Source: an uncultured Actinomyces sp.
Lineage (GTDB): Bacteria; Actinomycetota; Actinomycetes; Actinomycetales; Actinomycetaceae
NCBI GenBank assembly: GCA_900541895.1
Contig: UWSI01000042.1
Coordinates: 1-12,663 of the forward strand
Direction of reading: 5' to 3'
DNA: 12,663 nt
The position numbers and the translations under genes are program-made. Under the pieces are notes generated by a model that saw nothing but the letters and a program-made list of their open reading frames with translations, had not been told where the DNA came from and did not search any database. Of the stretch, positions 6,564-12,663 are shown in pieces (the stretch's first letter is position 1; every line of letters starts with the position of its first letter).

Positions 6564-8887
6564 TCATCGAGGGCGGCCAGTCCACGCTCAAGCACCCGCT
6601 CAAAATACTTTTCATCAACGACGGGCACTCCCAGGGCCTCGGCCTTTGCGGCTTTCGATCCCGCGCCGGGCCCTGCGATGACCAGCGACGTCTTCTTTGA
6701 TACCGATCCCGAGGCCTTTCCTCCTCGGGCGACGATCGCTTCCTTCGCGCCTTCTCGCGTGTAGCCAGGCATTGCTCCTGAAACGACGATCGTTAGTCCT
6801 TCAAGGGTCTGTTCAATATCCTCGCGAGCTTCATCTTCCATACGGACTCCCGCAGCTTGCCAGGCACGAACGATTTCCACATGCCAATCTACATCGAACC
6901 ATTCCCGCAAAGATTGAGCGATTACTTGGCCAACACCATCGACTTCTGCCAATTGTTCGACAGAAGCCTCCATTAAGAGATCCATCGAGGGGAAGGTCAT
7001 CGCCAGAGCGGAGGCAGCAGTTGGCCCAACATGGCGAATCGAAAGCGCAACCAGAATGCGTGCAAGTGGACGCTCTTTTGCGGCCTCAATCTGCTCTAGC
7101 ATCATCTGTGTATTCTTTGAAGGAGTACTCTCAAGCAAGGTATAGACTCCGCTATTTCCCTTCTGTTTCCATGCCTTAGTCCAAAAATACCGAACCTGCA
7201 TCCAGTCACCGGTTTCTTGGCCCTCCTTGGTCACAGGCTTCCAGACCATGACATCGCGCAGTCGTTCAGCGTCGAGGCTGAAAACATCACTTTCTGAGGA
7301 CAAAACAGGCTTTTGGACAGAAGGTAGAAGAGCCTCGGCATCACCGATCAGTTCACCATGCGTCAATTCAGCAGTCTTTTCCATGCGCAGTGCGGTCCCA
7401 TTTTCCAAGAAAACAGTCTGTCCTGCCGCGAGCGCGGCGGCTACCTCATCGCGATTGGCCTCGGGCTGGGTAAGGGCAAGCGCGGCCTCGTCCCCAAGTC
7501 CTTCGATGTCCAGGGCGGAGCGGGCACCCAAGTGGGCAATCCGCTCGGTAATTTGTGCAGGGCACCCCGCTTGGTTTGGGCAACGAAGATCCACATCCCC
7601 TTCCTTCTGGGGAGCCAGCTTCGTCCCGCACGAAGGACAGTTTTCCGGCATGACGAAGGGATACTCACTGCCATCGCGGGCGGCGACTACGGGGGCGACG
7701 ATCTCGGGGATAACATCCCCAGCTTTCCGCAAAACAACAAGGTCACCAATCAGAACGCCTTTTCGTGCAACTTCACTAGCGTTGTGCAAGGTTGCTCGTG
7801 AGACGTGGGAACCGGCAACGAGGATACGCTCCATGACGCCGTACGGTGTCACGCGCCCGGTACGACCCACTTGGACTCGAATATCAAGGAGACGGGTATT
7901 AACCTCTTCCGGTGGGAATTTATAGGCGGCGGCCCAACGCGGAGCACGCGAGGTCGTACCCAAACTTGCCTGAATCGCACGATCATTAATCTTGACGACG
8001 ACCCCATCGATCTCATGTTCCAAAGAGTGTCGTTGAGCGCCCAATTCACCGATACGCTTCTCAATGGCCTCGCGACCACGAAGGAGCTTGGTGTGAGGAG
8101 AGACCGGCATTCCCCAATTTTTCAGGCACTCAAACCATCCAGATAAGGTATCGGGCTCCGTGAAGCCACTATCTCCGGCTTCGACAAAACCAATGCCGTG
8201 CGCCAACATCGCAAGAGGACGTTCAGCGGTTTTCTTCCAGTCTTTTTGACGCAAAGAACCCGCAGCGGCATTACGCGCGTTCACAAAGGGCGCCTCACCC
8301 GTGCGGACGCGCTCAGCATTAAGAGATTCAAAATCCTTCGTTGGAAAGTAGACCTCACCGCGGATTTCAACGCGAGCGGGAACCAAGCCTTTCAAACGAT
8401 GAGGAATACACGAAATTGTCGAGACGTTAGCGGTGACATCTTCACCAACCCATCCATCGCCTCGCGTCGCTGCGCGGTTGAGTACTCCATTTTCATAGAG
8501 CAAGTTGATGGCAAGACCGTCAATCTTCACTTCGGTGAGCATGTCCAGATCGCTACGGCCCGTGTCGTTAGCCATTCGGGTTTCCCAAGCTGCAAGCTCT
8601 TCCAAAGAGAAAACATCGTCCAGGCTGGTCATCTGCTGGAGGTGTTCGACGGGAGCAAAAGCTTGCGAAGCCACACCTCCAACCTGAGTGGTGGGAGAAT
8701 CTGCACTGCGATACTGCGGGTATTGTGCTTCAAAATCTTCGAGTTCGCGGTAGAGCTTGTCATACTCTGCATCCGACAAAACAGGAGCATCACGGTTGTA
8801 GTACGCCGCTCGGGCATCATCAACTTCCTGAATGAGTTGATGGTAGCGGTCAACTAGCTGGCGTTCCTCTTCACTCATGCTTGTCAT
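6560..8887 (-). CDS. ligA: NAD+-dependent DNA ligase LigA, enlarged
   Basis: LigA seals single-strand nicks in replication and repair, using NAD+ to adenylate its active-site lysine. The protein has 775 residues. In order: an NAD-binding Ia region (EYDKLYREL at 41-49), the adenylation domain with KIDG (Lys121) and HEIDGVVVK at 291-299, the OB fold, a four-Cys zinc finger (C417, C420, C436, C442), helix-hairpin-helix repeats (DIEGLG at 460-465, SIRHVGPTAA at 616-625, VDGVGQ at 649-654) and a C-terminal BRCT domain (about 695-770). Typical LigA has about 670-690 residues. The surplus is concentrated between 470 and 595, after the first HhH segment. The frame runs upstream to 9055, but the ATG at 8887 has GGAG 8 nt before it (8896-8899) and begins the family's normal N-terminus. 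The stop overlaps that of the convergent cls-like gene. Confidence 0.95.
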   Translation of the reverse strand: MTSMSEEERQLVDRYHQLIQEVDDARAAYYNRDAPVLSDAEYDKLYRELEDFEAQYPQYRSADSPTTQVGGVASQAFAPVEHLQQMTSLDDVFSLEELAAWETRMANDTGRSDLDMLTEVKIDGLAINLLYENGVLNRAATRGDGWVGEDVTANVSTISCIPHRLKGLVPARVEIRGEVYFPTKDFESLNAERVRTGEAPFVNARNAAAGSLRQKDWKKTAERPLAMLAHGIGFVEAGDSGFTEPDTLSGWFECLKNWGMPVSPHTKLLRGREAIEKRIGELGAQRHSLEHEIDGVVVKINDRAIQASLGTTSRAPRWAAAYKFPPEEVNTRLLDIRVQVGRTGRVTPYGVMERILVAGSHVSRATLHNASEVARKGVLIGDLVVLRKAGDVIPEIVAPVVAARDGSEYPFVMPENCPSCGTKLAPQKEGDVDLRCPNQAGCPAQITERIAHLGARSALDIEGLGDEAALALTQPEANRDEVAAALAAGQTVFLENGTALRMEKTAELTHGELIGDAEALLPSVQKPVLSSESDVFSLDAERLRDVMVWKPVTKEGQETGDWMQVRYFWTKAWKQKGNSGVYTLLESTPSKNTQMMLEQIEAAKERPLARILVALSIRHVGPTAASALAMTFPSMDLLMEASVEQLAEVDGVGQVIAQSLREWFDVDWHVEIVRAWQAAGVRMEDEAREDIEQTLEGLTIVVSGAMPGYTREGAKEAIVARGGKASGSVSKKTSLVIAGPGAGSKAAKAEALGVPVVDEKYFERVLERGLAALDD

Positions 8888-8895
8888 TGTGTCAT

Positions 8896-8899
8896 CTCC
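8896..8899 (-). promoter_or_regulatory. Ribosome binding site deciding the ligA start
   Basis: GGAG (within GAATGGAGATG on the minus strand) lies 8 nt before the ATG at 8887. No comparable site precedes upstream in-frame codons, so the extra open frame up to 9055 is treated as untranslated leader and intergenic DNA. Confidence 0.65.
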
Positions 8900-8932
8900 A
8901 TTCAGGGTGCGCTTGTTCCCCACACGAAGATG

Positions 8933-8986
8933 TTCTTGTTGGTCCTCCTCTTCTTGTTGGCCTTCCTCTTTTTGTTGGTGCTCCAC
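8933..8986. repeat. Three 18-bp tandem repeats upstream of ligA
   Basis: Three adjacent 18-bp units occupy 8933-8950, 8951-8968 and 8969-8986. They share the plus-strand core TTCTTGTTGG followed by a C/T-rich half; unit three is TTTTTGTTGG and its second half is the most diverged. The array lies 46 bp upstream of the ligA ATG, in the divergent region shared with the ATPase gene. Read on the minus strand it is purine-rich with repeated CCAACAAGAA. It could be a regulator binding array, an mRNA leader element or simple slippage. I cannot decide from sequence alone. Confidence 0.8.
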
Positions 8987-9126
8987 AGGTTGGACGGAGC
9001 ATCGGCGATTTCCACAGCTTCGTACTTTCGTGAGCATGAGCACGACGACTGTCAAAGGCTGAAGGGTGTAAAGAAAGTGGCCTCACGCAACCGCACAGTT
9101 CACGTGCTTACACAGGGATGTTTTTG

Positions 9127-9134
9127 GGAGGTGA
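9127..9134 (+). promoter_or_regulatory. Strong Shine-Dalgarno deciding the ATPase start
   Basis: GGAGGTGA is a full eight-base complement of the 16S rRNA anti-Shine-Dalgarno tail and lies 8 nt before a GTG at 9143. This fixes the start of the EssC-like ATPase there. The 213 bases of open frame further upstream (from 8930) are then non-coding, and the leucine-rich peptide they would encode is the tandem repeat read on the wrong strand. Confidence 0.8.
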
Positions 9135-9142
9135 ACACACAC

Positions 9143-12100
9143 GTGGGAGATTCCCCCTTGGCGCCAACGCTTCTTCAAGCTGCCCTTCGCTCCTCGTGGC
9201 ATTTTGCCTGCGTGAGCGGGCCAAACATTGGACTTATTATTTCTCCCCTGGGGTGCCCTCAAGAATTTCCAGCACAGATACAGATCTTCACCGATCGCCG
9301 AGGCCGCGAGCGCATACGTTTCCTTCTCGACAGTGAGGATGCGCGAATATGGATTCGCGCATCGGTTTTCACACCGTGGCGACGCCTACGTCCAAATCGT
9401 GTATATACCCCCGTCAGAGGTTTGCAACTCAAAGTAGCTGGCCGATCTGCCACTGACTATTACCAGTTGCGCCAACGGCCGCGTGATCTTTCTTTTCCTT
9501 CTTCTTCCCGCAATTCAAGGCACCTACCTACGATGTCCTTCATTGGCATTGTTCCGCTTCTACTTTTCATGGCGTTTCGCATGTTCGTCATGGGGGCCTA
9601 CGGCGGCATGTCGCTTCTTCTATTTGCCCTTCCCCTCATCAGCATGTCAATCATCGGGATAGTAGTCATGAAACGACGAAAACCCAGGCATCGCATTGAC
9701 GCAGCGAGGCTTGCACTTCTTCTTGAAGCTGCAGCTCCTTCCATCTCAGAGTCTTCGCCCCTTCTGGTCTATCCCAACCAAATTGGGCGCGGGAGGGGTC
9801 ACGCGGTTTCTCGCGCTGGCGGGGAAACGTATCTTGGTTTTCTTGGCCCCGAGGCCAAGTTAAGTGCTTTGTGGTGCGCGGCGCAGCTAGCGGCACAGTT
9901 GGGAGGAGCACGGGTAGCCGAAGGCTCCGATGAGCTTATCGATATCGGAAGGCGGAAATCTCTTGGCCAGGGTTCCATTCATTCCGGCCCCTGTCGTATA
10001 AGCATCAGACTTCACGCTCCGGGTGAAGATGAAACCGGGGACGAGGACATTCACCTTGCCTGGGCACAGCATTTCAGTGAACTTCCAACGTGGTGTCACG
10101 CAGTAATACCCGCTTCCCGAGTACCGGTGTCTTTGGCGTGGTGGAAGATGCTGGGTAGAGACGCACTAACTGGTTCTATTCCCGAACACGTCGGTTTCGA
10201 TGAACTTCCATTTGAAGTAATCGATAGCGATGAGGGGTTACGGACACCGATTGGGAAAGACACCTCAGGAATTGTCGACATCGACCTCGTCAAGCACGGA
10301 CCTCATGCCCTTATTGCTGGCACGACAGGTAGCGGAAAGTCAGAGGCACTTCGAACGTGGCTTCTTGGATTGTGCACAAGCTACTCCCCTTCACGCCTCC
10401 GCTTGGTTTTGGTGGATTACAAAGGCGGGTCTGCCCTTTCTCCCCTTGCTGTACTCCCCCATACTGAAACCGTTTTGACCGACCTTAACCTCGGCCATTC
10501 CTCGCGCGCTCTCAGAGGTCTCGCGTCATGCATTGCGACGCGAGAAGCACAATTTGCGCAATACGCAGTCAAGGACCTCTCACAGTGGCGTGAACGTTTT
10601 CTTCAAGGGGGTGCGCCTCCCCCGCCTCCACGGATCCTCATCGTTATTGATGAATTCCAAGTTCTTGCCGATCTACATCCAGAAACCCTCGAAACCTTCT
10701 CAAGGCTCGCGGCTCAGGGGCGTTCTCTCGGTTTGCATTTGATCTATGCGACCCAGCATCCCGGTGCTTCGATCAACGCTCACATGCGCGCTAACACAGA
10801 ACTACGGATTGCACTGCGGAGCATCTCTGATTCTGATTCACACAGCGTCATCGGCAACGCAGAGGCTGCGCACCTTCCTCGTATTCCTGGCAGAGCATTG
10901 CTCGGTTCCGGAAAGCCTGTCCAATTTGCGTATTGCAGGAATATCGAGCAGATCATCGCTTCTATTTCGAAGAACCAGTCAGCTTCCATTGGAGCGCCCT
11001 TGTGGTGTCCTTCTTTACCCTCTCAGCTCACGCGTGGCGATCTCGATCAGCTGCACTCTTCAGAACGGGGCATACACATTGGGCTCATCGACGGGATCGA
11101 AAATGGCGCACACCGATGTCTTACGTGGCAACACGGAAATATCCTGATGAGCGGTTCTGGGAGTTCGACAAGCAAGCTTGCTTTACTTGCCCGTTCATGC
11201 GCCACGACCTTGAGCGATTCATTGGGCTTCCCCCTTTGCGGAGTGTCGATTGATTCGGGCACTGAGCATTCGAGCGCAACTTCACCCGACTACCTGATAC
11301 GTGACATCGTGGATTTTGGGGTCCTCTGCGAAGACCTTTGCCATCGCGCTCCTTGTATTGTCTGGCTCGAGGATATCGAAGGGACTCTGCATATGTTGGA
11401 AGAATGCTTGGGAGTGCTTCGCGCTCATGATCTGTGGGGTCAGTTCACTCGCTCATGCGATGGAGTCAACATTGTTCTCATTGCCAGCGATGTTTCAGGC
11501 CGATTCAGCTCACGCACGCTTTTTGGTTCCTATGAGCACATTTGGTATGAGGTTCCCAATCCCCAAATTGTGGAAAGTTGTCCAACAATCCGGGGAGCCG
11601 AGTGTACAGATTCGCCCGCTCAACTTTGGAGCAGTGCTCACAAGTCTTTACTCTGCTTATGCACCGACTCAGTGAAGCCGTCTTTACCGTTGAGCATCCC
11701 ATCGTGGAATCAGATACTTCACGCCTGTCAGGGGCAATTAGGCAATGCAGCATCCCGGCAGCTGAACTCTTGCTCTTCTTTTCCTTTGGCCGTACTCGAT
11801 GCATACGCTTTATCCCAACAAAGACCGCGCTTCCCGATTACCCCAGCAACGCCCGAATCTAGAGTTGCTTCACTTACCAAAACCAACCCTGACATGCGAA
11901 TTCATTCGTATATCATTCGTTACGGCGCACAATTAAAACGGTTCTTATTTTCTGAAAAAAATTGCACATTTATCGGAGAAGATAATTCGGCATTAATTGA
12001 CGCTCTTCGAGCAATAAATGCAGGTTGCCACATTCACCATTTCGAACACTCACAGTGGATGAGAGCACTCGAAAACCGCACCGAACTGCTACTTTTTGCG

Positions 12101-12244
12101 AATCCACCCAAAGAGGCGCTGCGATTCATCGCCCAGAATTGCCAGAGTTTTCCCAGTTCTTTATATGCACATTCTTGGAATTCTTATTCCGGGGTAATTG
12201 TTCATCATGGCGTTGCTGGGCGTTTCGTCCTGAGTTTTAAATAA
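9143..12244 (+). CDS. EssC/EccC-like FtsK/SpoIIIE membrane ATPase
   Basis: This is a 1033-residue membrane motor. Residues 1-130 are soluble and sit where EssC relatives carry FHA domains, but no clear FHA signature is visible. Two membrane segments (about 131-150 and 154-176) are followed by a basic KRRKPRHR stop-transfer. The first ATPase module looks intact: Walker A GTTGSGKS (393-400), DYKGGS (425-430) and Walker B ILIVIDEF (498-505). A second module has a decayed P-loop (GSGSSTSK at 671-678) and a weak Walker B (VWLEDIEG, 740-747). A third has only GEDNSALI at 945-952 in P-loop position. Membrane anchor plus serial modules is the EssC/EccC layout of type VII secretion, not that of FtsK, which has one motor and a gamma domain. 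No WXG100, EccB or EccD gene is adjacent. The substrate is unknown; it could be protein export or DNA handling. It starts with GTG behind a perfect Shine-Dalgarno. Confidence 0.88.
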   Translation: MGDSPLAPTLLQAALRSSWHFACVSGPNIGLIISPLGCPQEFPAQIQIFTDRRGRERIRFLLDSEDARIWIRASVFTPWRRLRPNRVYTPVRGLQLKVAGRSATDYYQLRQRPRDLSFPSSSRNSRHLPTMSFIGIVPLLLFMAFRMFVMGAYGGMSLLLFALPLISMSIIGIVVMKRRKPRHRIDAARLALLLEAAAPSISESSPLLVYPNQIGRGRGHAVSRAGGETYLGFLGPEAKLSALWCAAQLAAQLGGARVAEGSDELIDIGRRKSLGQGSIHSGPCRISIRLHAPGEDETGDEDIHLAWAQHFSELPTWCHAVIPASRVPVSLAWWKMLGRDALTGSIPEHVGFDELPFEVIDSDEGLRTPIGKDTSGIVDIDLVKHGPHALIAGTTGSGKSEALRTWLLGLCTSYSPSRLRLVLVDYKGGSALSPLAVLPHTETVLTDLNLGHSSRALRGLASCIATREAQFAQYAVKDLSQWRERFLQGGAPPPPPRILIVIDEFQVLADLHPETLETFSRLAAQGRSLGLHLIYATQHPGASINAHMRANTELRIALRSISDSDSHSVIGNAEAAHLPRIPGRALLGSGKPVQFAYCRNIEQIIASISKNQSASIGAPLWCPSLPSQLTRGDLDQLHSSERGIHIGLIDGIENGAHRCLTWQHGNILMSGSGSSTSKLALLARSCATTLSDSLGFPLCGVSIDSGTEHSSATSPDYLIRDIVDFGVLCEDLCHRAPCIVWLEDIEGTLHMLEECLGVLRAHDLWGQFTRSCDGVNIVLIASDVSGRFSSRTLFGSYEHIWYEVPNPQIVESCPTIRGAECTDSPAQLWSSAHKSLLCLCTDSVKPSLPLSIPSWNQILHACQGQLGNAASRQLNSCSSFPLAVLDAYALSQQRPRFPITPATPESRVASLTKTNPDMRIHSYIIRYGAQLKRFLFSEKNCTFIGEDNSALIDALRAINAGCHIHHFEHSQWMRALENRTELLLFANPPKEALRFIAQNCQSFPSSLYAHSWNSYSGVIVHHGVAGRFVLSFK

Positions 12245-12255
12245 CGTGACGTCTT

Positions 12256-12276
12256 ACACACCAATTTGTGTTTTTT
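12256..12276 (+). terminator. Weak terminator after the ATPase gene
   Basis: ACACA (12256-12260) can pair with TGTGT (12267-12271) around a 6-nt loop, and the right arm runs into six T residues (12271-12276). The stem is only 5 bp and AT-rich, so the U-tract is better than the hairpin. It lies 12 bp past the ATPase stop codon. Some read-through into whiB is plausible. Confidence 0.4.
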
Positions 12277-12284
12277 GTGACCTC

Positions 12285-12312
12285 TTGACTCTTGATATAC
12301 ACGCGCTAATCC
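12285..12312 (+). promoter_or_regulatory. Candidate whiB promoter
   Basis: TTGACT at 12285-12290 resembles a -35 hexamer, and TAATCC at 12307-12312 is a poor -10 after a 16-nt spacer. An alternative -10 is TATACA at 12296-12301. The expected start would leave a leader of roughly 70 nt before the whiB ATG. Assigned by eye only. Confidence 0.3.
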
Positions 12313-12373
12313 CCGAAACTAAGGACGGTTGTTTTGTTCGGTGCGGTCATACCTTGCCTGCACTTATGCTCTT

Positions 12374-12380
12374 GAAGGAG
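12374..12380 (+). promoter_or_regulatory. Ribosome binding site deciding the whiB start
   Basis: GAAGGAG ends 8 nt before the ATG at 12389. The open frame extends to an earlier start at 12329, but the 20 extra residues are not family-like, and MDWR is the usual beginning of this WhiB clade. Confidence 0.8.
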
Positions 12381-12388
12381 TGCCCATA

Positions 12389-12637
12389 ATGGATTGGCGA
12401 AGTAAAGCCGCATGTCTCAGCGTCGACCCAGAACTCTTTTTCCCGATCGGGAATACGGGTCCGGCCATCGCACAGGCGACTGAAGCCAAGGCGGTTTGTC
12501 GCGAATGCGCAGTTCAAGCAATCTGCCTGCAGTGGGCACTCGACAACAATCAGGACTCTGGCGTTTGGGGAGGAATGAGCGAAGAGGAACGCCGTTCCCT
12601 CAAGCGCCGCGCAGCGCGCGCCCGTCGCATGTCCTGA
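12389..12637 (+). CDS. whiB1: WhiB1/WblE-like iron-sulfur transcription factor
   Basis: The 82-residue protein is a Wbl-family regulator, found only in Actinobacteria and their phages. Four cysteines (C9, C37, C40, C46; pattern C-x27-C-x2-C-x5-C) should bind a [4Fe-4S] cluster. The turn motif GVWGG is at 58-62, followed by an Arg/Lys-rich DNA-binding tail (RRSLKRRAARARR). The N-terminal block MDWR with DPELFFPIGNTGPA, together with QDSGVWGGMSEEERR, matches the WhiB1 (mycobacteria) and WblE (Streptomyces) clade as I know it. WhiB1 binds the primary sigma factor and its cluster reacts with nitric oxide; the same role here is inference from the family. The start is fixed by GAAGGAG 8 nt upstream. 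It follows the EssC-like ATPase in the same direction across 144 bp with a weak terminator, so it probably has its own promoter. Confidence 0.95.
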   Translation: MDWRSKAACLSVDPELFFPIGNTGPAIAQATEAKAVCRECAVQAICLQWALDNNQDSGVWGGMSEEERRSLKRRAARARRMS

Positions 12638-12663
12638 GAATTGCCTGCACACATGAGTGGTGG

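Larger units (their letters stand above)
8888..9142. other. Divergent intergenic region between ligA and the ATPase gene
   Basis: This 255-bp gap holds the ribosome binding sites of both genes and the three 18-bp repeats. A TTGACA hexamer is visible on the minus strand (9050-9055), but there is no -10 at a usable distance from it. The words GTGTAA (9067-9072) and TTACAC, about 37 bp apart, form a loose inverted repeat upstream of the ATPase gene. I could not assign promoters with confidence. Both strands are open for much of the gap, which explains the overly long frames of ligA and of the ATPase gene. Confidence 0.5.

Noticed and set aside
9050..9055. TTGACA on the minus strand as a ligA -35 element
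   Set aside because: No TANNNT-like -10 occurs 15-19 bp downstream on that strand; the nearest candidate is about 25 bp away.
8930..9142. Leucine-rich N-terminal extension of the ATPase resembling a signal peptide
   Set aside because: It is the 18-bp repeat array translated on the plus strand. The perfect Shine-Dalgarno GGAGGTGA 8 nt before the GTG at 9143 gives a better start, and the protein has its own membrane segments further in.
12653..12663. ATG near the right edge that might start another gene
   Set aside because: Only three full codons remain in the window and no Shine-Dalgarno precedes it, so a gene cannot be supported.
1..12663. CRISPR arrays, tRNA or rRNA genes, insertion sequences and attachment sites
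   Set aside because: I looked for repeat-spacer periodicity, cloverleaf-like segments with CCA-adjacent arms, transposase motifs and terminal inverted repeats, and saw none. The only tandem repeat is the 18-bp array upstream of ligA, which has no spacers.

Overview
The window looks like chromosomal DNA from a moderately GC-rich actinobacterium. The composition by eye is mid-50s % GC. A WhiB-family iron-sulfur regulator is diagnostic of Actinobacteria, and the gatCAB operon and an NAD+-dependent DNA ligase fit that background. The combination of moderate GC, an enlarged LigA and a stand-alone EssC-type ATPase suggests the Actinomycetaceae (Actinomyces/Schaalia type). That placement is inference and was not tested by any search.

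Layout. Positions 1-269 are non-coding on present evidence and hold a strong minus-strand terminator. On the minus strand follow a malic enzyme with an N-terminal ACT-like domain (270-1697), a gap of about 230 bp with a second terminator-like hairpin, and the gatC-gatA-gatB operon (5224 down to 1927). The gat genes overlap by one base (TGATG junctions). Across a 76-bp divergent gap, a phospholipase D-family cardiolipin synthase-like gene runs on the plus strand (5301-6563). Its stop codon overlaps the stop codon of the convergent ligA (8887 down to 6560). A 255-bp divergent region carrying three 18-bp tandem repeats separates ligA from a large plus-strand membrane ATPase of the FtsK/SpoIIIE superfamily (9143-12244), closest in architecture to the EssC/EccC motor of type VII secretion. 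A 144-bp gap with a weak terminator and a candidate promoter leads to a WhiB1/WblE-like gene (12389-12637), after which the window ends.

How the genes fit together. Most of the window is housekeeping: misacylated-tRNA amidation (GatCAB), central carbon metabolism (malic enzyme), membrane lipid synthesis (Cls-like), DNA replication and repair (LigA) and redox- or NO-responsive regulation (WhiB). The unusual item is the EssC-like ATPase. It has one intact P-loop module followed by two modules whose nucleotide-binding motifs look decayed, and its 3' end is markedly AT-rich. No WXG100 substrate gene, EccB/EccD/EsxA-type gene or other secretion component lies beside it. It is the best candidate in the window for an undescribed system, but its function cannot be read from this sequence.

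Several start codons were moved downstream of the longest open frame on Shine-Dalgarno evidence (gatB, ligA, the ATPase, whiB). The gatC start was moved because of family length and a possible leaderless promoter.
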